The notes below the pieces were generated by a model. It saw nothing but the letters and a program-made list of their open reading frames with translations, searched no databases and was not told where the DNA came from. Positions 8,393-18,255 of a stretch of 64,000 bases of DNA are shown here, one piece after another. The DNA is from Marinobacter sp. Its GTDB lineage: Bacteria; Pseudomonadota; Gammaproteobacteria; Pseudomonadales; Oleiphilaceae. The stretch's first letter is position 1. Each line of letters opens with the position of its first letter. The DNA is taken from NCBI GenBank assembly GCA_022565395.1, contig JAIUMV010000003.1, positions 62,001-126,000 on the forward strand. Direction: 5' to 3'. Both the position numbers and the translations under genes were made by a program.

Positions 8393-9445
8393 ATGTCTGA
8401 TTGGGGTAATGACAATCAACCGGGTTGGGGGGCTCCCAAGCCTTCAGAGCAAAAGCCTGCTGAGGCCAGTGCTGGCGGTGCCAGCCAGCAGGCCCCGGTG
8501 GTCAAGGAGCAGGATCAGCGGGAATGGAAGTTGATTGAAAAGCTGGTGCTCTCCATGCAGTCCGAGCAGCGCAAGGCTCGTCGTTGGGGGATCTTTTTCA
8601 AGGCGCTGACCTTTACCTACCTGATTGCAATCCTGTTCCTGATTCGCTTTCCCATGGACGGTGGTCTCGATACGGGTAAAAGTGAGCATACCGCGCTGAT
8701 CGAGGTGAACGGTGCCATTATGCGGGACTCTGACGCCAGTGCTGACAACATTGTTGGCGCTCTGCGGGAGGCGTTTGGTAACGATAACGCCAAAGCTGTG
8801 GTGCTGCGCATCAACAGTCCTGGCGGCAGCCCGGTGCAGGCTGGCTATATCTATGACGAAATCCAGCGTCTGCGCAGCCTGCATGCTGATAAAAAAGTCT
8901 ATGCGGTGATTTCGGATATCGGCGCCTCTGGTGCTTACTACATCGCCGCCGCCGCTGATGAGATTTATGCTGACCGCGCCAGCTTGGTGGGTTCCATTGG
9001 CGTGATTGCCGGCGGCTTTGGCTTCACCGGGGCGATTGAAAAGCTGGGTATTGAGCGCCGCATCTACACCGCTGGTGACAACAAGGCGTTCCTTGATCCT
9101 TTTGCACCTGAGGACGACCGGCAGGTGGAGTTTTGGCAGCAGGTGCTGGACACCACCCATCGTCAGTTTGTCAGTCGTGTGAAGGAAGGGCGCGGCGACC
9201 GGCTGGTGGATGATGAACGGGTGTTCTCTGGTTTGATCTGGTCTGGTGAGCAGGCGCTCGAGCTGGGGCTGGTGGATGGCTTGGGCAGCTCCAGCTATGT
9301 GGCGCGGGACATTGTGGGTGCGGAGCGTCTGGTGGACTACACGCGCCGGCCATCTCCCTTCCGGCAGCTGTTTGACACTCTGGGGGTCTCGGTGGGTCGT
9401 GGCTTTGCCGAGCAGATGGTTCAGTCGCGCCTGGAGTTAAGGTAG
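8393..9445 (+). CDS. sppA: S49 family signal peptide peptidase (SppA/SohB type)
   Basis: A 350-residue membrane-bound serine protease with a Ser-Lys dyad. A cytoplasmic Gln/Pro-rich N-terminus (1-65) leads to one membrane helix at about 67-86. The protease domain follows with the INSPGGSP oxyanion-type loop at 140-147, nucleophile S179 in IGASGAYYIA, VGSIGVI at 199-205, and likely general base K231 in GDNKAFLDPF. It is the short 36K form rather than the 67K duplicated E. coli SppA. It degrades cleaved signal peptides or other membrane fragments. Its last 25 bp overlap the 3' end of convergent maf. Confidence 0.9.
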   Translation: MSDWGNDNQPGWGAPKPSEQKPAEASAGGASQQAPVVKEQDQREWKLIEKLVLSMQSEQRKARRWGIFFKALTFTYLIAILFLIRFPMDGGLDTGKSEHTALIEVNGAIMRDSDASADNIVGALREAFGNDNAKAVVLRINSPGGSPVQAGYIYDEIQRLRSLHADKKVYAVISDIGASGAYYIAAAADEIYADRASLVGSIGVIAGGFGFTGAIEKLGIERRIYTAGDNKAFLDPFAPEDDRQVEFWQQVLDTTHRQFVSRVKEGRGDRLVDDERVFSGLIWSGEQALELGLVDGLGSSSYVARDIVGAERLVDYTRRPSPFRQLFDTLGVSVGRGFAEQMVQSRLELR

Positions 9446-10050
9446 GCCGCCCGTATCGGGTTAATGCCTTTCGCCCTCAGCAGGTCGTTGAGGGCGATCA
9501 GCGGGAGACCGATCAGACTGTTGGGGTCTCTCCCGCTGAAGGCGGTGAACAATGTGATGCCAAGTCCTTCCATGCGAAAGCTGCCCGCGCAGTCATAGGG
9601 TTGTTCCAGTCTAAGATAATCCTCGATCTCCTGCTCGCAGAGCCTCCGGAAACTGACGTCAAAGGGTTCGGCCAGGGTGCTGGCCTCTCCGGTGGCGCTG
9701 TCCAGCAGGCAGAGGCCCGTGAGGAAGCGCACGGTCTGGCCGCTGCAGCGAGCCAATTGCTGGCAGGCAACCGAATGTTGGTGGGGTTTGGTGAGGATGT
9801 CGCCGTTTTCAAGGCTGGCCACCTGGTCTGACCCGATAATCAGATGGCCGGGGTACTGGCTTGCCAGTGCGCGGGCCTTGGCTTCCGCCAGGCGCACCAC
9901 CAGGTCTGTGGCTTTTTCGCCAGGCAAAGGAGATTCGTCAATATCCGGGCTGGCGCACAAAAAAGGCAGTTGCAGCCGGGCCAGCAGTTGTTGTCGATAG
10001 GGTGATGATGAGGCCAGTACCAGATCGGGGGTAAGGTGGGCGTCTGGCAT
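9421..10050 (-). CDS. Maf-family nucleotide pyrophosphatase (YceF type)
   Basis: The 209-residue protein begins with the Maf signature LASSSPYRQQLLARL at about 12-26, followed by DESPLPGE, AEAKARAL, IGSDQVA with the catalytic Asp, and the late GRDPNSLIGLPL motif. It is a house-cleaning pyrophosphatase removing non-canonical nucleotides; the YceF subgroup prefers 7-methyl-GTP. The position between an S49 peptidase and yceD is the classic yceF place, which supports that subgroup. It is convergent with sppA (25-bp overlap of coding ends) and divergent from yceD. Confidence 0.92.
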   Translation of the reverse strand: MPDAHLTPDLVLASSSPYRQQLLARLQLPFLCASPDIDESPLPGEKATDLVVRLAEAKARALASQYPGHLIIGSDQVASLENGDILTKPHQHSVACQQLARCSGQTVRFLTGLCLLDSATGEASTLAEPFDVSFRRLCEQEIEDYLRLEQPYDCAGSFRMEGLGITLFTAFSGRDPNSLIGLPLIALNDLLRAKGINPIRAAYLNSRRD

Positions 10051-10142
10051 AAAATGCGCTCCGTGGGCGAGTCAGAAAGTCGGCATAATAGCGAAAAACC
10101 ACTAGCGCTGTGCAATTGGCTGCTATTTCAGTGACGAAGTCT

Positions 10143-10171
10143 TTGACAGCGCAGTGGCGGAACCCTAAAAT
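10143..10171 (+). promoter_or_regulatory. Sigma-70 promoter of the yceD-rpmF-plsX operon, near-leaderless
   Basis: Perfect -35 TTGACA (10143-10148), 17-bp spacer, -10 TAAAAT (10166-10171). Transcription would start about 10178-10179, only 2-3 nt before the yceD ATG at 10181, and no Shine-Dalgarno sequence precedes that ATG. Confidence 0.75.
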
Positions 10172-10180
10172 TGCGCCCCT

Positions 10181-10720
10181 ATGTCAAACGCCGAACTGCC
10201 AAAGTCTGTTGATCCCTACCGGTTAGCCGATAAAGGCAGCCTGCTTCAGGGTGTTTTGCCTGTCAGTATGCTGGAGCGGTTTGCTGCCTGCGTGGCGGAG
10301 CCGGTCGGAGAGTGTGAGGTTTCACTCAGCTTTGGCAGGGATGAAGAGCGCCGCTACATTGTGAGTGGCCAGCTGAGCGCCCGGGTTCACCTGGAATGCC
10401 AGCGTTGCCTGCAGGTTATGCAGAGCCAGCTGCGGTCGGATTTCCGGCTGGGGCTGGTGATCAGCGACGAACAGGCGCAGCGACTGCCCAAGAGCCTGGA
10501 GCCATTACTGGTTGAGGATCAGCGGGTAGACCTCTGGTCCATGGTGGAAGACGAGCTCATTCTGGTGTTGCCACCTTTTCCGCTTCATGAGCGGGGGGAG
10601 TGTCCGGCAACAGATACGCTGGATGCCATAGCGGCAGACGCTGAAAAGGCAGCGGCCCGGCCAGCTGAGGAGCGGCAAAACCCGTTCCAGGTGCTGGCAG
10701 GTCTGAAGAAAGGCAAGTAA
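10181..10720 (+). CDS. yceD: YceD family protein (DUF177), 23S rRNA accumulation
   Basis: This 179-residue protein aligns along its length with E. coli YceD: an N-terminal LPKSVDPYRLADK, the central LECQRCL cysteine pair, an acidic MVEDELILVLPPFPLH segment and the C-terminal NPFQVLAGLKKGK. YceD is needed for normal 23S rRNA accumulation and is almost always directly upstream of rpmF, as here. The ATG at 10181 agrees with the E. coli start. It has no ribosome site, and the promoter above would place transcription start right at the codon, so the message may be leaderless. Confidence 0.93.
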   Translation: MSNAELPKSVDPYRLADKGSLLQGVLPVSMLERFAACVAEPVGECEVSLSFGRDEERRYIVSGQLSARVHLECQRCLQVMQSQLRSDFRLGLVISDEQAQRLPKSLEPLLVEDQRVDLWSMVEDELILVLPPFPLHERGECPATDTLDAIAADAEKAAARPAEERQNPFQVLAGLKKGK

Positions 10721-10794
10721 TGTGCGTGGCCTGATTGCTTGATTGCAGTCAGGTCATCGGTATTTTTTGAGTATATAAGGTCAGGAGCATAATC

Positions 10795-10974
10795 ATGGCT
10801 GTACAACAGAACCGTAAGACCCGTTCCAAGCGCGGCATGCGCCGTTCCCACGATGCCCTGAGTGCTGCAGCGCTGTCTGTGGACTCCACCACGGGTGAAG
10901 TGCATCGTCGTCACCATGTCACTCCGGATGGTTTTTACCGGGGTCGTCAGGTTGTAGAAGGTCGCGACGAGTAA
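10795..10974 (+). CDS. rpmF: 50S ribosomal protein L32
   Basis: A 59-residue basic protein beginning [20 protein letters not shown], the conserved L32 N-terminus, and ending VVEGRDE. It has [12 protein letters not shown] in the second half. It is preceded by AGGAG 9 nt before the ATG. It belongs between yceD and plsX in nearly all gammaproteobacteria. The zinc-binding cysteines of some L32 proteins are absent (zinc-independent C-minus form, as in E. coli). It is cotranscribed with yceD, linking ribosome and lipid synthesis. Confidence 0.97.
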   Translation: MAVQQNRKTRSKRGMRRSHDALSAAALSVDSTTGEVHRRHHVTPDGFYRGRQVVEGRDE

Positions 10975-11024
10975 GAGGCGCAGCTGCGTCTCGTCGCGGA
11001 ACTTTCTGCCTTAATTAAGGGTTG

Positions 11025-12029
11025 ATGGTGAACTCAATCACCATAGCCGTTGACGCCATGAGCGGTGACCGCGGTCCCGCTGTGGCAGTCGGCGCTGCTT
11101 ATGATGCCCTTAAGGAGAACCAGGCCTTGAGCATCATTCTGGTGGGTAACCGGGGTGAGCTCGAGGCTTTGTTGTTTAAGCCTCATCCGCGCCTGCACAT
11201 TGTGGAAGCGGCTGATGTGGTGCGCATGAACGAGCGCCCATCCCACGCCTTGCGTCACAAACAGAACTCCTCTATGGCTGTGGCTTTGAAGCTGGTCAGT
11301 CGCGGCGATGCCCAGGGCTGTGTCAGTGCGGGCAACACCGGTGCGCTGATGGTGTTCGGGCGCTCCATTCTCAAGATGTACCCGGGCATTGAGCGTCCGG
11401 CCATCATCAAATTGATTCCTTCCCTGCGTGGCCGTTGCCACGTACTCGACCTGGGTGCCAATGTCGACTCCAGCGCTGAAAACCTTTACCAGTTTGCCCT
11501 GATGGGCTCATTGATGGCGTCTGCTATCAGCAATCTGCAGGAGCCTCGGGTGGCACTGCTGAATGTTGGTGAGGAAGAGATCAAGGGCAACGAGCAGGTG
11601 CGTCTGGCCTCGCACATGCTGGCTCAGTGTGAAACCATCAACTACATCGGCTATGTGGAGGGCACGGACCTGTTCCGGGATGTGGCTGATGTTGTGGTGT
11701 GTGATGGCTTTGTTGGCAACATCGCGCTCAAAACCGGTGAAGGCGTTGCCAATATGCTACTGGAATTGCTTGAGCAGGCCTTTACGCGCACCTGGTATGG
11801 TCGTATGGTCGGCTTTTTGGCTCGTCCGACCCTGCTGAAGCTGTTTCGGGTTATTGATCCGGCCCGTCATAACGGTGCCAGCTTTCTGGGGTTGCAGGGG
11901 GTGGTCATCAAAAGTCATGGTAATGCCAATGAGCGCGCCATGCTGGCTGCAATCCGCCAGGCGGTCAAGGAAGTGGAACTCGAAGTTCCGCGACGAATCA
12001 ATGAACGTCTTGACGAATTAATGATCTAA
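11025..12029 (+). CDS. plsX: Phosphate acyltransferase PlsX
   Basis: The protein of about 334 residues starts ITIAVDAMSGDRGP, the PlsX N-terminal motif, and has CVSAGNTGALM, LDLGANVD, LLNVGEEEIKG and DGFVGNIALKTGEG, all typical. PlsX converts acyl-ACP to acyl-phosphate, the first step of the PlsX/PlsY route to phosphatidic acid, as a peripheral membrane protein. I chose the ATG at 11025 with AAGG just upstream; a TTG one codon earlier and a GTG one codon later are also possible. The C-terminus extends to RRINERLDELMI, normal in length. It leads into fabD after 99 bp. Confidence 0.95.
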   Translation: MVNSITIAVDAMSGDRGPAVAVGAAYDALKENQALSIILVGNRGELEALLFKPHPRLHIVEAADVVRMNERPSHALRHKQNSSMAVALKLVSRGDAQGCVSAGNTGALMVFGRSILKMYPGIERPAIIKLIPSLRGRCHVLDLGANVDSSAENLYQFALMGSLMASAISNLQEPRVALLNVGEEEIKGNEQVRLASHMLAQCETINYIGYVEGTDLFRDVADVVVCDGFVGNIALKTGEGVANMLLELLEQAFTRTWYGRMVGFLARPTLLKLFRVIDPARHNGASFLGLQGVVIKSHGNANERAMLAAIRQAVKEVELEVPRRINERLDELMI

Positions 12030-12128
12030 ATGAGTCGGGGATACCCGGTTCGTCATGTTTTTAGGCTTTCGTTAGCTTGTACTATTGGCTAATCTTCCCA
12101 AACGCTTAATCACGGTAACATTCCGATC

Positions 12129-13064
12129 ATGAAAACAGCATTCATTTTTCCCGGTCAGGGTTCACAGTCTGTAGGCATGTTGAGTGAAGCGGCAGACCAG
12201 TGGCCCATTATTATTGAAACCTTCGCCGAAGCGTCTGATGTGCTGGGGTATGACCTCTGGCATTTGTGTCAGCACGGCCCTGCGGAGGAGCTGAACAAAA
12301 CTGAGATTACCCAGCCTGCATTGTTGACGGCGAGTATTGCGCTCTGGCGTCAGTGGTGTGTGGTGGGTGGTCGTATGCCGGATTACCTGGCAGGGCACAG
12401 TCTGGGGGAATACAGCGCCCTGGTGGCAGCAGAGAGTATGACTTTTCTGGATGCCGTTAAACTGGTACGTCTGCGTGGTGAGTTGATGCAGGAAGCCGTG
12501 CCGGTAGGGCAGGGTAAAATGGCTGCCATCCTGGGCCTGGAAGACGAACAGGTGCGCGCGGCCTGCGCAGAAGCTGCCAACGGTGACGTCGTAGCTGCAG
12601 TCAACTACAACGCGCCGGGCCAGGTAGTTATTGCGGGCAGCAACGCGGCGGTTGACCGTGCTATTGAGGCCTGCAAGGCCCGTGGTGCCCGCAAAGCCAT
12701 GCCCTTGCCGGTTAGTGTGCCGTCTCATTGCGCCCTGATGAAGGATGCCGCAGAAGAGTTGGCGGATGCACTGGATGAGGCGAGCTTTAACGATGCTGTC
12801 ATACCCGTTATCCAGAATGTCACCGCCAAGCCGGAGACTGAGCGCAGTATTTTGAAGGCAAACCTGGTCAGTCAGCTTTACTCTCCGGTGTTGTGGACGG
12901 ATTCTGTGGTCTCACTCGGGCTGCATGGTGTTCAGGCGGCCGTGGAGTGTGGTGCGGGCAAGGTGCTGGCTGGGCTGGTCAAGCGCATTGATAAGGCACT
13001 GACAGTTTACAGCATTGAGAGCCCGGAGGCCTGTGAGGCGGCCCGCGTCGCCTTTACGGACTGA
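12129..13064 (+). CDS. fabD: Malonyl-CoA:ACP transacylase FabD
   Basis: A 311-residue enzyme that moves malonyl from CoA to ACP for fatty-acid elongation. The N-terminal FPGQGSQSVGM, the nucleophile S91 in GHSLGEYSA, the malonyl-binding Arg in VRLRGELMQ and the catalytic His in SVPSHCALM are all present. Length and order match the E. coli protein. It is followed 24 bp later by fabG with a clear AAGGA ribosome site, so the two are one transcript. Confidence 0.96.
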   Translation: MKTAFIFPGQGSQSVGMLSEAADQWPIIIETFAEASDVLGYDLWHLCQHGPAEELNKTEITQPALLTASIALWRQWCVVGGRMPDYLAGHSLGEYSALVAAESMTFLDAVKLVRLRGELMQEAVPVGQGKMAAILGLEDEQVRAACAEAANGDVVAAVNYNAPGQVVIAGSNAAVDRAIEACKARGARKAMPLPVSVPSHCALMKDAAEELADALDEASFNDAVIPVIQNVTAKPETERSILKANLVSQLYSPVLWTDSVVSLGLHGVQAAVECGAGKVLAGLVKRIDKALTVYSIESPEACEAARVAFTD

Positions 13065-13088
13065 CCTGTAACAACCATAAGGACACTT

Positions 13089-13829
13089 ATGTCACTGGAA
13101 GGTAAGGTCGCCCTGGTAACGGGCGCAACGCGTGGAATTGGTCGGGCTATCGCCCGGGAGCTGGGCCGTCAGGGGGTTGTTGTGGCTGGCACGGCGACAT
13201 CCCAGGCAGGTGCCGATGCCATTGCTGCGGATCTCGCGGCTGAAGGCATCCAGGGTATGGGTCTGGTAATGAATGTGGCGGATGCTGCCAGCCTTGAAGC
13301 AGGCCTGGCCCAGGTAACCGAAGCTTTCGGAGCGCCGTTGATTCTGGTTAACAATGCCGGCATCACCCGTGATAATCTGCTGCTGCGCATGAAGGACGAT
13401 GACTGGAGTGCTGTCATCGAAACCAACCTCAGCAGTGTGTTCCGCTCCAGCAAAGCGGTGCTGCGAGGCATGGCGAAAGCCCGTTGGGGTCGCATTATCA
13501 ATATCAGCTCGGTGGTTGCCAGCATGGGCAACCCGGGGCAGGTTAATTACTGTGCGGCCAAGGCAGGTATTGAGGGGTTGACCCGCAGCCTTGCCAAAGA
13601 GATGGGTAACCGTGGCATTACGGTAAACAGCGTAGCGCCCGGGTTTATTGATACGGATATGACTCGTGCACTGGACGATTCCCAGCGAGACGCTATGCTG
13701 GGCATTATTCCGGCAGGGAGACTCGGGCAGCCTGAAGAGGTTGCCGCGGTGGTTGGCTTCCTGGCCTCTGATGCTGCAGCCTACGTGACGGGGGAAACGA
13801 TCCACGTCAATGGCGGCATGTATATGTGA
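13089..13829 (+). CDS. fabG: 3-oxoacyl-ACP reductase FabG
   Basis: The 246-residue short-chain dehydrogenase reduces beta-ketoacyl-ACP with NADPH. The cofactor motif TGATRGIGRA (11-20), NNAG (88-91), the catalytic Ser in INISSVV (138-144), Y154 and K158 in NYCAAKAG, and the C-terminal TGETIHVNGGMYM are all intact. The last motif is highly characteristic of FabG rather than general SDRs. It lies between fabD and acpP. Confidence 0.96.
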   Translation: MSLEGKVALVTGATRGIGRAIARELGRQGVVVAGTATSQAGADAIAADLAAEGIQGMGLVMNVADAASLEAGLAQVTEAFGAPLILVNNAGITRDNLLLRMKDDDWSAVIETNLSSVFRSSKAVLRGMAKARWGRIINISSVVASMGNPGQVNYCAAKAGIEGLTRSLAKEMGNRGITVNSVAPGFIDTDMTRALDDSQRDAMLGIIPAGRLGQPEEVAAVVGFLASDAAAYVTGETIHVNGGMYM

Positions 13830-13878
13830 ATAAACGCGCCAAGTCCTTTCGGGACAAGGTGTTAGGGAATTTCCCCGC

Positions 13879-13907
13879 TTGTTTGGGGCAGGGGATTAAA
13901 CTAAACT
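13879..13907 (+). promoter_or_regulatory. Candidate sigma-70 promoter for acpP
   Basis: TTGTTT (13879-13884), 17-bp spacer, TAAACT (13902-13907), in the 121-bp space between fabG and acpP. A separate acpP promoter is expected because ACP is needed in large excess over the enzymes of the operon. Confidence 0.5.
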
Positions 13908-13950
13908 GGCGACTTTACCGTCGCTTGGTTGACTATAAAGTGAGGACATT

Positions 13951-14184
13951 ATGAGTACAGTTGAAGAGCGCGTTAAGAAGATTGTTTGCGAACAGCTGGG
14001 CGTTAAAGAGTCCGAAGTTCAGAACACATCTTCTTTTGTAGAGGACCTGGGCGCCGACTCACTGGATACTGTAGAGCTGGTTATGGCTCTGGAAGAAGAG
14101 TTCGAAACCGAGATTCCTGACGAAGAAGCGGAGAAGCTCTCCACCGTTCAGGATGCGATTGATTACATCGTCGCACATACCTGA
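13951..14184 (+). CDS. acpP: Acyl carrier protein
   Basis: The 77-residue acidic four-helix protein starts [19 protein letters not shown] and has S37 in [10 protein letters not shown], the site of the 4'-phosphopantetheine arm. It carries acyl chains through fatty-acid, phospholipid and lipid A synthesis. GAGG lies 8 nt before the ATG, a strong ribosome site. It has its own candidate promoter upstream and a clear intrinsic terminator downstream, so it can be made as a separate abundant message. Confidence 0.98.
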   Translation: MSTVEERVKKIVCEQLGVKESEVQNTSSFVEDLGADSLDTVELVMALEEEFETEIPDEEAEKLSTVQDAIDYIVAHT

Positions 14185-14213
14185 TACGTCAGCAGGGTTG
14201 TATCGCTGAAAAC

Positions 14214-14249
14214 AAGCCGTCCTCTGGTCAATGCCGGGGCGGCTTTTTT
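14214..14249 (+). terminator. Intrinsic terminator after acpP
   Basis: Left arm AAGCCGTCC (14214-14222) pairs with GGGCGGCTT (14237-14245, one G-T wobble), a 14-nt loop separates them, and a run of T follows through 14249. This is a standard Rho-independent terminator that isolates acpP from fabF. Confidence 0.8.
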
Positions 14250-14340
14250 GTTGGCCGATGGAACGTTTTGACCAGGCCTTCTTTGCAGACGCCCTGAACG
14301 GGCTGTCACTTAAATGGTATTTGTTCAGGTAGTGGACACT

Positions 14341-15588
14341 ATGGCAGAAAGACGCGTTGTCATTACAGGCCTGGGTATGCTGAGTCCCCTGGGGCATAAC
14401 CTCGAAACATCCTGGGATGGGGTGAAAAACGGGCGTAGCGGCATTGGCATGATTGAGCGCTTCGACACGGAGGGCTTCAACACCCGTATCGGCGGCGCTG
14501 TGCCTGAAATCAATCTGGATGACTGGCTGTCCGCCAAAGAAGCGCGCCAGATGGATGCATTTCTGCACTATGGCTTGATCGCGGCGGAGCAGGCTGTCAA
14601 CGACAGCGGCTTGAAGGCCTATGAAAAGCTGGACTCCGACCGTGTTGGTGTTGCCATTGGCTCGGGTATCGGTGGTCTGGAATTCATCGAGAAAAGTGTA
14701 GATACCCTGCGGGAAAAAGGCCCAAGACGGGTCTCACCGTTTTTCGTGCCGGCGTCAGTCATCAATATGGTGGCAGGCAATGTTGCGATTCGTCATGGCT
14801 TCCGCGGGCCCAACATCGCCATAGTCACGGCGTGCACGACCGGCACTCATAACATTGGCTATGCCGCGCGCACCATCAAGTACGGTGACGCGGACGTGAT
14901 GCTGGCGGGTGGTTCGGAGATGGCCACGACACCGGTGGCGGTAGCCGCCTTCGGTGCGGCCCGGGCGCTTTCAACCCGCAACGATGAACCGCAACGCGCC
15001 AGCCGCCCCTGGGATAAGGATCGGGATGGCTTCGTGCTGAGTGACGGCGCAGGGGTGCTGGTACTGGAAGAGCTCGAGCATGCCAAGCGACGGGGTGCAA
15101 AAATCTATGCCGAGGTGGTGGGTTTCGGCATGAGCGACGACGCCTTCCATATTACCGCGCCGCCTGAGTCCGGTGATGGCGCCCAGCGGGCCATGCAGAA
15201 TGCGATTCGCGATGCAGGTATCAGTCCGTTGGATATTGATTATGTCAACGCCCATGGCACCTCCACGCAAGTGGGTGATGTGGCCGAGGTGGCGGCTATT
15301 CGTGCGGTATTTGGTGACTATGCTGACAAGCTGGCGGTGAGCAGCACCAAGTCCATGACGGGCCATCTGTTAGGTGCGGCTGGCGCGGTAGAGGCCATTT
15401 TCTCCGTCATGGCAATCAGGGAAGGTGTGTTGCCTCCCACTATTAATCTGGACAACCCGGACGAGGGTTGCGACCTGGACTTCGTGCCCCATAAGGCGCG
15501 TCAGGCGGATGTGCGTGTTGCACTGTCCAATTCCTTCGGTTTTGGCGGCACCAACGGCACGCTGATTTTCCGTCGCTTCGAAGACTAG
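14341..15588 (+). CDS. fabF: 3-oxoacyl-ACP synthase II FabF
   Basis: A 415-residue condensing enzyme with the FabF start [15 protein letters not shown], nucleophile C165 in TACTTGTHN, and the two active-site histidines in [11 protein letters not shown] and [10 protein letters not shown], plus the C-terminal [12 protein letters not shown]. It elongates acyl-ACP and sets the share of cis-vaccenate. I placed the start at the ATG 14341 because homologues begin M-x-x-RRVV; an upstream in-frame ATG at 14314 would add nine unrelated residues. It is separated from acpP by a terminator. Confidence 0.95.
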   Translation: MAERRVVITGLGMLSPLGHNLETSWDGVKNGRSGIGMIERFDTEGFNTRIGGAVPEINLDDWLSAKEARQMDAFLHYGLIAAEQAVNDSGLKAYEKLDSDRVGVAIGSGIGGLEFIEKSVDTLREKGPRRVSPFFVPASVINMVAGNVAIRHGFRGPNIAIVTACTTGTHNIGYAARTIKYGDADVMLAGGSEMATTPVAVAAFGAARALSTRNDEPQRASRPWDKDRDGFVLSDGAGVLVLEELEHAKRRGAKIYAEVVGFGMSDDAFHITAPPESGDGAQRAMQNAIRDAGISPLDIDYVNAHGTSTQVGDVAEVAAIRAVFGDYADKLAVSSTKSMTGHLLGAAGAVEAIFSVMAIREGVLPPTINLDNPDEGCDLDFVPHKARQADVRVALSNSFGFGGTNGTLIFRRFED

Positions 15589-15607
15589 GGCGCTGAGCTT
15601 GCAGCCG

Positions 15608-16413
15608 ATGCTCTGGTTTGGTCAGACGGTTCCGGTCGATGATCGGGGGCTGGCCTATGGTGATGGGTTGTTTGAGACCATTCGCGTTCGCGGTGGTGTG
15701 CCTTTGCTCGGTCGCCGCCATCAGCAGCGCCTGCTGGCCAGTGCCCGCAGGTTGATGATTCCCTTGACAGGGGATGAGCTTGCCCGTTGTCTGGCGGAGG
15801 CGATCCAGCATTATCAGCCGCAGCAGGGTGATGACTGGGTGCTTAAGTTGATGCTCACCCGGGGTACCGGCGGCCGCGGTTATCAGCCGCCTGAGGCACC
15901 ACAGCCGCGCCTGCTGGCCACCGCCCATGGCCTACCCCTTATACCCTCGCAGCCGGTGCGCGTGGTGGTGTCTGATGTGCCTCTGGTGGTGGATCCGACA
16001 CTGGCGGGTATGAAAACCCTTAACCGGTTACCCCAGGTGCTTGCCAGCGCTGCTATACCGGCGGATTGCTACGAGGCGCTGATGCCTGATCTGGCAGGCA
16101 ATCTGGTGGAGGGAACCCGAACCAACCTGTTTATGCTCACCCGTGAGGGCTGGATCACGCCCCCCGCTGAGCACCTGGCGGTTGCCGGGGTGATGCGGGA
16201 GTTCTTTATGCAGTGGCTTGAGCACCAGGGCGCAGCGGTGCGTGAGGATGCTATTACGCGACAGCAACTGACCACGGACGCTCTGGGGCTGGTGTTGGTT
16301 AACAGTGTGGTTGGCGCCCTGCCGGTTCTGCAGGTTGGCGCTACTGTGTTGCCTGTACCGTCTCTGCTTGCGACAATCGCCACGGATATAATGGCCGGGA
16401 TCGGAGAGGACGA

Positions 16414-16417
<4 letters not shown>
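15608..16417 (+). CDS. pabC: Aminodeoxychorismate lyase PabC
   Basis: A PLP enzyme of the class IV aminotransferase fold, about 269 residues, making p-aminobenzoate for folate. RGLAYGDGLFETIRV near the N-terminus, the PLP lysine in GMKTLNRLPQV, the NLVEGTRTNLF motif and LVLVNSVVGALPV are all family features. It lies between fabF and mltG as in Pseudomonas and E. coli. The start may be the ATG at 15608 or a TTG at 15599; neither has a strong ribosome site. The stop overlaps the TTG start of mltG (TTGA). Confidence 0.92.
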
Positions 16418-18119
<1,702 letters not shown>

Positions 18120-18169
18120 GACTTTCCGCTAAGGCACCAAACTGGCGCATTTCCCCCTCCTGTGACTAC

Positions 18170-18204
18170 ACTGTGAAAATGATTATTTTTTCGCCAGTCA
18201 CAGT
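18170..18204 (+). promoter_or_regulatory. Inverted repeat in the putA upstream region
   Basis: ACTGTGA (18170-18176) and TCACAGT (18198-18204) are perfect inverted arms 21 bp apart, around an AT-rich centre, 52 bp before the putA ATG. A related CTGTGAC copy sits at 18160-18166. It could be an operator for a proline-responsive or global regulator; this is inference, and a third TGTGA-type site is not unusual by chance. Confidence 0.35.
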
Positions 18205-18255
18205 GGGCCATTCCCTGACGATCTGCGGGGGTGGCCGGGCCGGAGGGAAAGACCC

